From an uncultured Flavobacteriaceae bacterium (GTDB lineage: Bacteria > Bacteroidota > Bacteroidia > Flavobacteriales > Flavobacteriaceae), in NCBI GenBank assembly GCA_947494565.1, contig CANLVG010000006.1, positions 62,001-126,000 of the forward strand: a DNA stretch of 64,000 bases. The letters are read 5' to 3'. Below the pieces are notes generated by a model, which made no database searches, was not told the DNA's origin, and saw only the letters and a program-made list of their open reading frames with translations. The position numbers were made by a program, and so were the translations under genes. Positions 8,555 through 16,800 of this stretch are shown here, in pieces. The number at the start of each line of letters is the position of its first letter. Position 1 is the first letter of the stretch.

Positions 8555-9456
8555 ACTTGACGATTCTTGGCTGCTATGCCGCAACTCCAAGGGCAATGAC
8601 CAACGCTACATCGCAAGTGTTGGAAATCAAAGGTCATCTTTTTCTGATCGACTGTGGAGAGGGTACTCAAGTACAACTGCGGAAAAATAAAATCAAATTC
8701 TCTCGCATCAACCATATTTTCATCTCCCATTTGCATGGCGATCATTTCTTTGGTCTTCCCGGGCTCATTTCAACATTTCGTTTGTTGGGGAGAAACAAAG
8801 AAATGCATATCTACGGCCCTAAAGGAATAAAAGAAGCCATTACACTTTTGTTGAAGCTCGGTGATTCATGGACAAATTTTCCTTTGATTTTTCACGAACT
8901 GGTTTCCAAGGAAAGCCAAGTGATCTATGAGGACGAAAAGACGATGGTCGAGACCATTCCCTTGAATCATAGGGTGTATACCAATGGATTTTTGTTTCGT
9001 GAAAAACTGGGGGAACGTAAGCTGCATATCGAAGCGGTAAATAAATACAAAATCGATACTTCGCAATATCGAAACATTAAAAACGGGAGAAGCATCACAT
9101 TGGATGATGGCCAAGTAATACCAAACAGTGCACTTACCTTTGACCCGCCAAATCCCAAAGCCTATGCCTATTGCAGCGATACGGCCCACAAACCTGATAT
9201 TGTGCCCCAGATAAAGGGAGTCGACGCCTTGTATCACGAGGCTACCTTTCTCGATTCAGAGGCACATTTAGCGAAAAAAACAAGACATACCACGGCCAAA
9301 GAAGCGGCCTCCATTGCCCAAGCTGCCCGGGTAGGTACTTTGATTTTGGGTCATTATTCCACAAGGTATAGGTCCATTGAACCCTTTAAGGAAGAAGCTC
9401 GGACAATATTCGAATCGGTCTTATTGGCTGATGACGGTAAGGTATTTGAACTTTAA
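8551..9456 (+). CDS. rnz: Ribonuclease Z
   Basis: Metallo-beta-lactamase-fold endonuclease that trims tRNA 3' ends. 301 residues, the short RNase Z form. The zinc motif HLHGDH is in FISHLHGDHFFGLPG (about 60-74), with further ligands in YCSDTAH and LGHYSTRY and the TTAKEAA segment in between. The start is GTG 8551, overlapping the upstream stop as GTGA; homologues begin with the same strand (MNLTILGCYAATP). It ends tail-to-tail with the next gene, the two stop codons sharing TTAA. Confidence 0.96.
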   Translation: MNLTILGCYAATPRAMTNATSQVLEIKGHLFLIDCGEGTQVQLRKNKIKFSRINHIFISHLHGDHFFGLPGLISTFRLLGRNKEMHIYGPKGIKEAITLLLKLGDSWTNFPLIFHELVSKESQVIYEDEKTMVETIPLNHRVYTNGFLFREKLGERKLHIEAVNKYKIDTSQYRNIKNGRSITLDDGQVIPNSALTFDPPNPKAYAYCSDTAHKPDIVPQIKGVDALYHEATFLDSEAHLAKKTRHTTAKEAASIAQAARVGTLILGHYSTRYRSIEPFKEEARTIFESVLLADDGKVFEL

Positions 9457-9887
9457 GGGTGTTGCTTCTCGACGAAGTACTTAAACTGGTCAAGCCATTT
9501 TTGGACCTGTTTCCTGAACATACCAGGAAATAATTTGGCCAGCACTTTGGGTAAAAAGCCATTGAACTGGGTATAGTGTATCTCTTGCTCAAGTCGCGTA
9601 GTTCCAACATCTATCACCTTGAATCTACATGACATGGTATTGACCATATGTTTATGTTCATAGTTGGCCTTAAACTCTTCTGGCAGTTCATTTCGGATAA
9701 TGGTCTCCACAAGTGATAACCTATCGTAGCTTAATTTTGAGATGGACCCCTCTGCGCCAGGAGCTCCTGAGATGTATTCTATGCTTTTAAAGCCATCTTG
9801 CCAGTGTTTGAGATTATCAGGATTTTTAAATAAATCCACTACAATCTGAATAGGTGCCTTAATATCCGTATAACAGGTGAATCGCAT
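9453..9887 (-). CDS. SRPBCC (START-like) family protein
   Basis: About 144 residues from ATG at 9887 (MRFTCYTDIKAPIQIVVDLF). The frame stays open upstream to 9965, but those codons do not resemble the family's beginning. The sequence shows the helix-grip pattern: a first strand, then DLFKNPDNLKHWQDGFKSIE, a run of strands, and the long C-terminal helix FPGMFRKQVQKWLDQFKYFVE. Such proteins bind hydrophobic ligands in a central cavity; the ligand here is unknown. The gene is convergent with rnz (4-base overlap) and about 245 bp from pdxH, which is divergent. Confidence 0.8.
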   Translation of the reverse strand: MRFTCYTDIKAPIQIVVDLFKNPDNLKHWQDGFKSIEYISGAPGAEGSISKLSYDRLSLVETIIRNELPEEFKANYEHKHMVNTMSCRFKVIDVGTTRLEQEIHYTQFNGFLPKVLAKLFPGMFRKQVQKWLDQFKYFVEKQHP

Positions 9888-10132
9888 GGTTTTTATCTCG
9901 AACAGGTATGGGTAAGGTACAAAAAGTAGCGAATTGGCAGAGCACAGGCCTATCGTGAAATCCATTTAATCCGAATTTATGCTTCCCCCTAGGCATAGGC
10001 CATTTTTACTGGAAGGTGTTTTTTTTGATTTGTACCACGAGTTTAGGCAATGAAGAAATGAGATTGAAAAATTTCTTGTCGAATGGAAAGTTTACACCGG
10101 TTCGGTTGTAAATTGCAGTATAAAATAAAGCT

Positions 10133-10777
10133 ATGCAAAACGATTTAGGAAATTACCGAAAGGCATACGAAAAAAGTGCACTTATGGAAGGTTCCATTTC
10201 CGAGAATCCGATGGAACTTTTTCAAAAGTGGTTTTACGAGGTCGAGGCGTCGGACGGTGTTGATGAAACCAATGCAATGACGCTTTCAACGATGGGTTTA
10301 GATGGGTTCCCTAAAAGCCGTGTAGTGTTATTGAAAAAGTATACCCACGAAGGATTTATTTTTTATACCAACTACAAAAGTGAAAAGGGGAGGGCTATTG
10401 CGGAGAACCCAAATGTATGTATTTCCTTTTTCTGGCCGAATCTCGAACGTCAGGTTATCATAAAAGGTCAAGCGAATAAAATAGCCGAAAACCTGTCGGA
10501 TGGTTATTTTCAATCACGCCCTGTAGGTAGTCAACTTGGGGCTATTGTCTCTGATCAAAGTAGTGTAATCCCCTCAAGGGATGTTTTGGAAGAAGAATTG
10601 AAACGTCTCGAGAAAGAATTTGAAGGAAAGGAAATCGAACGGCCCGAATGGTGGGGTGGGTACCTCGTAGCACCTGTTTCTATGGAGTTCTGGCAAGGTA
10701 GGCCAAATCGCTTGCACGATCGAATTCGATTCACTCTAGAGGGTATCGATTGGAAAATAGAACGTCTGGCTCCTTAA
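10133..10777 (+). CDS. pdxH: Pyridoxamine 5'-phosphate oxidase
   Basis: FMN enzyme oxidising pyridoxamine or pyridoxine phosphate to pyridoxal phosphate. 214 residues, the normal size. Recognisable segments are NAMTLSTMGLDGFPKSRVVLLK, shown here in two parts as NAMTLSTMGLDG and PKSRVVLLK (about 43-64), then GFIFYTNYKSEKGR, AENPNVCISFFWPNLERQV, SRPVGSQLGAIVSDQSSVI, and the C-terminal EFWQGRPNRLHDR that contacts the substrate. It is followed after 10 bp by the sixA-like gene, so pdxH-sixA-ppk1 may be one transcript. Confidence 0.97.
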   Translation: MQNDLGNYRKAYEKSALMEGSISENPMELFQKWFYEVEASDGVDETNAMTLSTMGLDGFPKSRVVLLKKYTHEGFIFYTNYKSEKGRAIAENPNVCISFFWPNLERQVIIKGQANKIAENLSDGYFQSRPVGSQLGAIVSDQSSVIPSRDVLEEELKRLEKEFEGKEIERPEWWGGYLVAPVSMEFWQGRPNRLHDRIRFTLEGIDWKIERLAP

Positions 10778-10787
10778 AAAAACAGCT

Positions 10788-11276
10788 ATGAAAACACTCA
10801 TTTTAGTCCGTCACGGTAAATCCTCTTGGGAGTATTCGGTAGGTGATAAAGATCGTCCACTACTGCAGCGGGGAATTAACGATGCCCATTTGGTTTCCGA
10901 CAGGTTCCAGGAGAGTGCACCGATAATCGACATGATTTTTTCAAGTCCGGCAAATAGGGCATTACATACCGCGATGATTTTTTGTAGACAAATGTACCTT
11001 TCATTAGATCAATTTCTAATTACCGAAAGGCTCTATGATTTTTCAGGTGATGAGGTGCTACACTTCATAAAGGAGTTGGATAACACATGTGATACGATTA
11101 TGATTTTTGGACATAATCACGCCTTTACATACATTGCGAATTCCCTCGGAAATACCTATATTGAAAATGTTCCCACAAGCGGTCTGGTGCGGCTGGAGTT
11201 TGATGTAAATGAGTGGGCTTCGATACAAAAGGGAATCACCGAACAGACTATTTTTCCAAAGGCATTAAGAGCATGA
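10788..11276 (+). CDS. Histidine phosphatase (SixA-like)
   Basis: 162 residues. The phosphoglycerate-mutase-like RHG signature is LILVRHGKSSWEY (residues 4-16). The paired region is SSPANRALHTAMIF and the second catalytic histidine is in MIFGHNHAFTYIAN. The short size, with little beyond the core, resembles SixA, which dephosphorylates phosphohistidine proteins in E. coli; other substrates are possible. Its TGA overlaps the ppk1 ATG (ATGA at 11273-11276), indicating coupled translation with polyphosphate kinase. Confidence 0.85.
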   Translation: MKTLILVRHGKSSWEYSVGDKDRPLLQRGINDAHLVSDRFQESAPIIDMIFSSPANRALHTAMIFCRQMYLSLDQFLITERLYDFSGDEVLHFIKELDNTCDTIMIFGHNHAFTYIANSLGNTYIENVPTSGLVRLEFDVNEWASIQKGITEQTIFPKALRA

Positions 11277-13345
11277 TAAAAACTAAAAATCAATATATAA
11301 ATCGTGAAATCAGTTGGTTACGATTTAATGATCGTGTGCTTCAGGAAAGCGCAGACACTAATGTTCCGCTTATCGAGAGATTGCGGTTTTTGGGAATCTT
11401 TTCCAATAACCTTGACGAGTTTTTCAAAGTACGGTATGCTACGGTCAAACGAATTGTCGATGCCGGTAAAAAAGGTAAAAGTGCTTTAGGTGGTGAAACC
11501 GCAAAAGATCTCTTGGCTGAAATCACCAAAATCGTGATTGACCAGCAGGCCAGCAGTGTAAACATCCTAAAAGAGATACAGGAAGAATTAGAAGGACAGA
11601 ATATTTTTATCATCAAAGAAACGGAACTGAGCGAAACGCAACGAGGTTTCGTGAAAGACTATTTTCTGAAAAAGGTCAGTCCGCAGTTGATGACCATTAT
11701 TCTCAACGATTTGACCGAGTTTCCGATTCTGAAGGACACTGCCGCTTATCTGGCGGTAAAAATGATTATCATCGGGGATCAAATTGCCGAGGACAAAGAG
11801 AAGAGGTATGCGTTAATAGAAATTCCCAAAGGGATAGATCGTTTTGTAGTGCTACCGAAAGAGGGCAATAAAAACTACATCATCATTTTAGACGATTTGA
11901 TACGGTATTGCCTAAGAAACATTTTCACGATGTTCGAATATGAGTCCATATCGGCTCATATGATTAAGATTACCCGTGATGCCGAGCTTGATATGGACAA
12001 TGATTTGAGTAAGAGTTTTATTGACAAAATTTCCTCGAGCGTTGAGCACCGAAAATTAGGGGATCCTGTACGTTTTGTATATGACAAGAGTATAGGAAAG
12101 GACACCCTGCGCTTTCTAAAGGAGAAAATGAATATAGAGGACACGGATAGTGTTATTCCTGGGGGGCGGTATCACAATCGACGAGACTATATGGGCTTTC
12201 CTAGTTTGGGAAGGAATGACCTGATGTATGACAAAATCGATGCATTGCCCGTTAAGGGATTTAGTATGGAGGGTAGTCTTCTGGAGCAAATTGCTCAAAA
12301 AGACTATTTGCAATATACCCCCTATCATACCTTCTCTTATATCATCAAGTTCTTAAGGGAAGCCGCTTTAGACCCAAAAGTAAAGACCATAAAGATTACC
12401 GTCTATCGTTTGGCGAGCAATTCGCAAGTAGCAGCCTCTTTGATCAATGCCGTGAAAAATGGGAAACAGGTTACTGTTCAAATAGAGTTACAAGCACGTT
12501 TTGACGAACAAGCGAATATCGAGTATGCCGAACAATTACAAGCAGAAGGTGTCAAACTGATTTTTGGAGTGCCCGGACTTAAGGTTCACAGTAAAATATG
12601 CGTTATTGAGCGAGAGGAAGATGAAGGAATGAAACGGTATGGTTTCATAAGTACAGGTAATTTCAGTGAGGCCACAGCTCGAATCTATACCGATTATACC
12701 TTATTTACGGCGCATGAGTCGATTCTTAAGGAGTTGAACAAGGTTTTTGACTTCTTCGAGACAACCTATAAGATTAACAAGTACAAGCATTTGGTGGTCT
12801 CTCCGCATTACACCAAGAGTACCTTTCAAAAATTAATTGATAATGAAATCGCCAACGCGATTGTAGGTAAAGAGGCGTATATCAAGATTAAGATGAATAG
12901 CTTCACAAGCTACAAAATGGTTGACAAACTTTATGAAGCGAGTAGGGCAGGGGTGAAGATTCAATTGATCATTAGGGGAATTTGTTGTCTCATTCCAGGT
13001 GTAAAAGGAATGAGTGAGAACATTGAAGCTATCAGTATCGTCGACAAGTTCTTGGAACATCCGCGAATGTTCATTTTCGGAAATGAAGGGGATCCAAAAA
13101 TATATATATCCTCAGCCGACTGGATGACCCGTAATCTTGATTATCGCGTTGAAGTGGGTTGCCCTATATATGATGAGGATATCAAGCAAGAGCTTTTGGA
13201 CACCTTTGAAATATCTTGGAACGATAATACAAAAGCACGGATTTTTAATGAACAACAAGACAACTCTTATCTAAAGAATGATTTACCGAAAGTGCGTTCA
13301 CAGTTTGCCATGTACGACTACTATCTGAAGAAGTTAGATATGTAA
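11273..13345 (+). CDS. ppk1: Polyphosphate kinase 1
   Basis: Makes polyphosphate from ATP reversibly, at the membrane. 690 residues from ATG 11273 (MIKTKNQYINREISWLRFND), the normal length; a frame open from 11213 only adds unrelated codons inside the upstream gene. N-terminal (REISWLRFNDRVLQES), head and two phospholipase-D-like C-terminal domains are present. The autophosphorylated histidine lies in PGLKVHSKICVIE, the second conserved histidine in FLEHPRMFIFGNEGD, and the SSADWMTRNLDYRVEV segment follows. It overlaps the sixA-like gene by 4 bases and is convergent with miaE. Confidence 0.97.
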   Translation: MIKTKNQYINREISWLRFNDRVLQESADTNVPLIERLRFLGIFSNNLDEFFKVRYATVKRIVDAGKKGKSALGGETAKDLLAEITKIVIDQQASSVNILKEIQEELEGQNIFIIKETELSETQRGFVKDYFLKKVSPQLMTIILNDLTEFPILKDTAAYLAVKMIIIGDQIAEDKEKRYALIEIPKGIDRFVVLPKEGNKNYIIILDDLIRYCLRNIFTMFEYESISAHMIKITRDAELDMDNDLSKSFIDKISSSVEHRKLGDPVRFVYDKSIGKDTLRFLKEKMNIEDTDSVIPGGRYHNRRDYMGFPSLGRNDLMYDKIDALPVKGFSMEGSLLEQIAQKDYLQYTPYHTFSYIIKFLREAALDPKVKTIKITVYRLASNSQVAASLINAVKNGKQVTVQIELQARFDEQANIEYAEQLQAEGVKLIFGVPGLKVHSKICVIEREEDEGMKRYGFISTGNFSEATARIYTDYTLFTAHESILKELNKVFDFFETTYKINKYKHLVVSPHYTKSTFQKLIDNEIANAIVGKEAYIKIKMNSFTSYKMVDKLYEASRAGVKIQLIIRGICCLIPGVKGMSENIEAISIVDKFLEHPRMFIFGNEGDPKIYISSADWMTRNLDYRVEVGCPIYDEDIKQELLDTFEISWNDNTKARIFNEQQDNSYLKNDLPKVRSQFAMYDYYLKKLDM

Positions 13346-13417
13346 TAAGCCATACCTTCGAATAGAATTGAAATAGCTCGGAAAGTATATCGAGAAACCG
13401 GTTCTAAAAGTTCGGCC

Positions 13418-13999
13418 TTAGCCGTGAATAGTCTCGTTCCTTCCTAGGTTTTTCACGATTTCCGCCTCATATTCCAGTAAATCTTGCCACTTTTTATCAA
13501 CTTCGTTTCGATTTCCATAGTGTCTGGCGAATTTTAAGAACATCGTATAGTGACTTGCTTCACTGATCATTAGTTTGTGGTAGAATTCCGCCAGTTCCTT
13601 ATCCTCGAGCTCTTCCGATAACAGTCTGAAACGCTCGCAACTTCTGGCTTCGATTAAGGCGGCATACAACAGGCGGTGTACCAATTGTGTTGTTCTGCTA
13701 CCTCCCTTGGGAAAGAAGGTTACCAGTTGAAGCACATAGTCATCTTTGCGATCTCTCCCTAATGTTTTTCCACGGGCAATAATTTTGTCATGCACCATTT
13801 TAAAATGTCCCATTTCCTCTCTCGAAAGGGCAACCATTTCTTCCACTAGTTCAGGATATTCCGGAAAACTTACGATCAATGAAATTGCTGTGCTGGCCGC
13901 TTTTTGTTCACAATAGGCATGATCGGTCAATATTTCATCGACATTCTTCTCAACAATATTGACCCATCTAGGGTCCGTAGGTAATTTCAAGCCTAGCAT
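13418..13999 (-). CDS. miaE: tRNA-(ms2io6A37)-hydroxylase
   Basis: Ferritin-like di-iron monooxygenase that hydroxylates the isopentenyl side chain of the modified adenosine at tRNA position 37. 193 residues from ATG 13999 (MLGLKLPTDPRWVNIVEKN). The iron ligands are visible as the ExxH pairs REEMGHFK and SEASHYTMF, plus DHAYCEQKAA and LIEARSCERF. A further ATG at 14020 is in frame, but the TAnnTTTG promoter element (14018-14025) overlaps it, so transcripts probably start downstream of it and 13999 is the better start. Monocistronic, convergent with ppk1. Confidence 0.93.
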   Translation of the reverse strand: MLGLKLPTDPRWVNIVEKNVDEILTDHAYCEQKAASTAISLIVSFPEYPELVEEMVALSREEMGHFKMVHDKIIARGKTLGRDRKDDYVLQLVTFFPKGGSRTTQLVHRLLYAALIEARSCERFRLLSEELEDKELAEFYHKLMISEASHYTMFLKFARHYGNRNEVDKKWQDLLEYEAEIVKNLGRNETIHG

Positions 14000-14017
14000 C
14001 AGCAGTAATTTTGACAA

Positions 14018-14025
14018 CAAAAATA
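14018..14025 (-). promoter_or_regulatory. -7 element of the miaE promoter
   Basis: On the minus strand the sequence reads TATTTTTG, an exact TAnnTTTG. It lies across the upstream ATG candidate of miaE and so helps choose the start at 13999. The -33 side is weak. Confidence 0.5.
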
Positions 14026-14071
14026 GAAAGAAAACGTTATTTTAAGGCCTTGTTAACCAAACATACGTCAC

Positions 14072-14428
14072 ATGAACACCCTTTTTAAAGTATTGGCCAT
14101 AGTTTTTGGAATTTTATTTCTGGTTTCTGCAGGACTTCAGTACAATGATCCCGACCCCTTATTGTGGGTTACTATTTGGGGATTAGCCGGAATAATCGCC
14201 TTAGGCTGTGCTTTTGATAAAGTACCTACATCAGTGCCATTGGTTGCCGGTATAGCTGCTTTGATAGGCTTTTTCTATACCTATCCTGAAAAGTTCGAGG
14301 GTTTTGAAATCGGCCAAGGTGATATCAAAAATGTAGAAGAAGGTCGAGAAGCCTATGGTTTAATGATTATCGCTATTGTTATGCTCATGCTGGTCTTCAA
14401 GGCGATACGGCATAGATCAAAGGTCTAA
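14072..14428 (+). CDS. TMEM220-family membrane protein
   Basis: 118 residues with four hydrophobic segments (about 5-22, 30-46, 52-70 and 93-111) and the family signature LQYNDPDPLLW after the first helix. The family occurs in bacteria and animals (TMEM220) and has no established function. The DIKNVEEGREAYGLMI segment before the last helix is also typical. It is divergent from miaE and overlaps the end of dnaX by 12 bases in convergent orientation. Confidence 0.85.
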   Translation: MNTLFKVLAIVFGILFLVSAGLQYNDPDPLLWVTIWGLAGIIALGCAFDKVPTSVPLVAGIAALIGFFYTYPEKFEGFEIGQGDIKNVEEGREAYGLMIIAIVMLMLVFKAIRHRSKV

Positions 14429-16288
14429 ATCGAACTCTTTCCGCAATAAATCTATGGCAGGGTTTTTCTCCCTTAGTTTTTCGTACTTCTCTTCAGGTGT
14501 AAAGGCGAATTTTTTAGCAGTTTCCTCGTTGACCGTGATTTTCAAATTGATAAAATGATTATTCAGTTTTGACTTAAGATATTCCATTAAATCGTACTGT
14601 TCCCGTTCAATTTCTTTTTTCATCGTACTGTTTGGGAGCTCTATCCAGAGTGTCGTCTCATTAAGCAATTTGGGAACATCAGAGTGCAGATTCGAGGCTA
14701 GTATCTTTCGGCCCTCGTTGTCTATTTTCCGTACGAAATCGGCCCAATGACCTTGCATGACTTCCTCTGTGAAGATGTCTCGAGGCAATTGGCTTTCATC
14801 AACGGAATTATCCTTCTTGTTGAGTTCGTGCGCCTTTTTAGCCTTTAAACTGGAGATACTTAGACCCGAAACGCGGTTTTGAGGTTTCTTTATATCGACC
14901 TTTTTGACAACCGTTTCGCCTACCCCCTCACTTTCTTGTTTCTCTGCGACCTGAGGCGATTGGATACCTGTAGGTTGAACTATGCTTCCCCTGTTGTTAG
15001 GTAATGCATCGCTCTGTACCTCGTCAGCTTTTTGAATAGAATCGATTTTCTCAACAGCTTGTGCAGCGGGTTTTGGCTCTTGGACACTCTGATCATTCTG
15101 GAGGTCTGAGACAGTCGCAACCTTTGTGGTTTTCTCTTTGGGTATGTTCAATCCCTTAAAGAATGAGGCAGGAGCAATGAATTCGACCGTTTTTTGATCG
15201 AGTGCTACGGATTCAGGATTTTTTTTTTGACCTTCAAAATCAATGGAGGCCAATTTCATTAAGGTCAGTTCGACCAGCAAGCGTTGATTTTTGCTTGTTT
15301 TGTATTTCAGGTCACAATCGTTGGCAATTCCCAATGCATGAAGCAAAAAAGTCTTTGAGACTTTACTGGATTGTTCAAGATATAACTTTTTGGCTCCTTC
15401 ACCTACCTCTAGAAGAGCAATCGTATTCTGGTGCTGACAGACCATAAGATCCCTAAAATGGGAGGCGAGCCCACTTATAAAATGATGGCCATCAAAACCA
15501 AGGGCCAATGTCTTATTGAACAATAATAGTAATTCAGGAATGTTGTGTTCTAGAATAAGGTCTGTTGTCCGAAAATAAGTGTCATAATCCAGTACGTTGA
15601 GATTTTCGGTTACCGCCTTTCTGGTCAATTGTTTTCCAGAGAAACTGACCACGCGATCGAAAATCGATAGTGCGTCGCGCATGGCACCATCGGCTTTTTG
15701 TGCGATAATATGAAGGGCATCGTCATCCGCCTCAATGCCCTGACTTTCAGCGATATATTTCAGATATTCAGTTGCATCCTTAACCGTAATTCGCTTAAAA
15801 TCAAAAATTTGACACCTCGAGAGTATGGTGGGAATGATTTTGTGTTTTTCAGTAGTGGCCAATATGAAAATGGCATGTTTCGGAGGTTCTTCCAGCGTTT
15901 TTAGAAAAGCGTTAAAAGCAGATGCAGACAGCATGTGAACCTCATCGATGATGTATACTTTGTATTTTCCAACTTGAGGTGGAATGCGTACCTGATCGAT
16001 CAGATTGCGAATATCATCGACCGAGTTGTTTGAAGCGGCATCGAGTTCAAAAATATTGAATGCGAAGTCTTCGTCTGCACCTTGGGTTCCGTCATGGTTG
16101 ATCTGTTTCGCCAATATTCGCGCACAGGTGGTTTTGCCCACCCCTCTTGGCCCACAAAACAAAAGGGCTTGCGCCAAGTGATTGTTTTCAATGGCGTTGA
16201 GCAAAGTATTGGTAATAGCCTGTTGCCCGACCACATCTTTAAAGGTCTGCGGACGGTACTTTCTTGCCGAAACAATGAAGGGTTCCAA
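14417..16288 (-). CDS. dnaX: DNA polymerase III subunits gamma and tau
   Basis: Clamp-loader ATPase of the replisome. 623 residues. Domain I holds Walker A GPRGVGKTTCARILA (about 44-58), Walker B KVYIIDEVHML and sensor 1 ILATTEKHKIIPTILSRCQI. Domains II-III run to about residue 350, ending in LLVELTLMKLASIDFEG. The rest is a charged linker and a C-terminal part that would contact polymerase. The four zinc cysteines of E. coli DnaX are missing: ARILAKQINHDGTQGADEDF runs straight into FNIFELDAASNNS, as I expect for Bacteroidota. Codons 354-357 contain ten adenines in a row (see separate entry), which could give a short gamma form. The rnpB gene lies upstream, divergent. Confidence 0.97.
   Translation of the reverse strand: MEPFIVSARKYRPQTFKDVVGQQAITNTLLNAIENNHLAQALLFCGPRGVGKTTCARILAKQINHDGTQGADEDFAFNIFELDAASNNSVDDIRNLIDQVRIPPQVGKYKVYIIDEVHMLSASAFNAFLKTLEEPPKHAIFILATTEKHKIIPTILSRCQIFDFKRITVKDATEYLKYIAESQGIEADDDALHIIAQKADGAMRDALSIFDRVVSFSGKQLTRKAVTENLNVLDYDTYFRTTDLILEHNIPELLLLFNKTLALGFDGHHFISGLASHFRDLMVCQHQNTIALLEVGEGAKKLYLEQSSKVSKTFLLHALGIANDCDLKYKTSKNQRLLVELTLMKLASIDFEGQKKNPESVALDQKTVEFIAPASFFKGLNIPKEKTTKVATVSDLQNDQSVQEPKPAAQAVEKIDSIQKADEVQSDALPNNRGSIVQPTGIQSPQVAEKQESEGVGETVVKKVDIKKPQNRVSGLSISSLKAKKAHELNKKDNSVDESQLPRDIFTEEVMQGHWADFVRKIDNEGRKILASNLHSDVPKLLNETTLWIELPNSTMKKEIEREQYDLMEYLKSKLNNHFINLKITVNEETAKKFAFTPEEKYEKLREKNPAIDLLRKEFDLDL
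15219..15228 (-). other. Ten-adenine slippery run in dnaX
   Basis: On the coding strand the codons are CAA AAA AAA AAT (Gln354 to Asn357), giving ten consecutive adenines at the end of domain III. Adding one A, or a -1 ribosomal shift, gives AAA TCC TGA and a 358-residue product. Losing one A, or a +1 shift, gives ATC CTG AAT CCG TAG and a 360-residue product. The arrangement resembles the A9 run of Thermus thermophilus dnaX, where transcriptional slippage makes gamma beside tau. Confidence 0.6.
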
Positions 16289-16337
16289 ATTCTAGTGCTT
16301 TTTTAGGACGGTTATACAAGCTGCCCAAGGGTGACTA

Positions 16338-16345
16338 CAAATATA
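16338..16345 (-). promoter_or_regulatory. -7 element of the dnaX promoter
   Basis: Minus-strand TATATTTG matches TAnnTTTG exactly, about 50 bases before the dnaX start. A CTTG lies upstream at 15-base spacing, shorter than usual. Confidence 0.45.
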
Positions 16346-16410
16346 AAAATTGGAATGGATCAAGCATTTTCTTTATAGTCGATTAAGTCCTTTTTTATCA
16401 ACAATTAGCC

Positions 16411-16418
16411 TAAATTTG
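16411..16418 (+). promoter_or_regulatory. -7 element of the rnpB promoter
   Basis: TAAATTTG matches TAnnTTTG exactly and ends five bases before the first paired base of the RNase P RNA, the distance expected for a transcription start. Confidence 0.65.
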
Positions 16419-16422
16419 CCCT

Positions 16423-16732
16423 GAGCAGGTCACCCTATCGCTGTAGTTGAAATTACTACCGAGGAAAGTCCGGACACCAGAGTGCAACATAGCGGGTAAC
16501 GCCCGTCATCACGTCTTGACGTGATAGGACAAGTGCAGCAGAAAGAATGTACAGGTAATGCTGTAGTGAAATCAGGTAAACTCTATGTGGTGAAACGTCA
16601 TGTAAATCGATGTTCGAGGGTAGCGCGCCCGAGTCGAAGGGTAGGCGGTTTGAGTCTTTGGGTAACTAAAGACCTAGATAAATGATAGGGCTTCGTCTCG
16701 TACGAATACAGAATCCGGCTTACGGCCTGCTT
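16423..16732 (+). ncRNA. rnpB: RNase P RNA (class A)
   Basis: Catalytic RNA that removes tRNA 5' leaders. The core is directly readable: GAGGAAAGTCCGGACACC (P4 5' side and J3/4) near the start, GCAGAAAGA, the GGTGAAACG segment, and ACAGAATCCGGCTTAC (P4 3' side) near the end. Helix P1 forms between AGCAGGTC at the 5' end and GGCCTGCT at the 3' end. A T-run after P1 serves as terminator. The length of about 310 nt fits class A. The ends are set from P1 and the promoter, so they may be off by a few bases. Confidence 0.93.
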
Positions 16733-16800
16733 TTTTTGAAACGCTTTTTGGCCAAAGATAGTCCTCATTTTGGGCAGGGATTCTTTGCCCCATGTCTTAT

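Noticed and set aside
13985-14020. Longer MiaE start at 14020
   Set aside because: The promoter element overlaps this ATG and the added residues are not typical of the family; 13999 was chosen.
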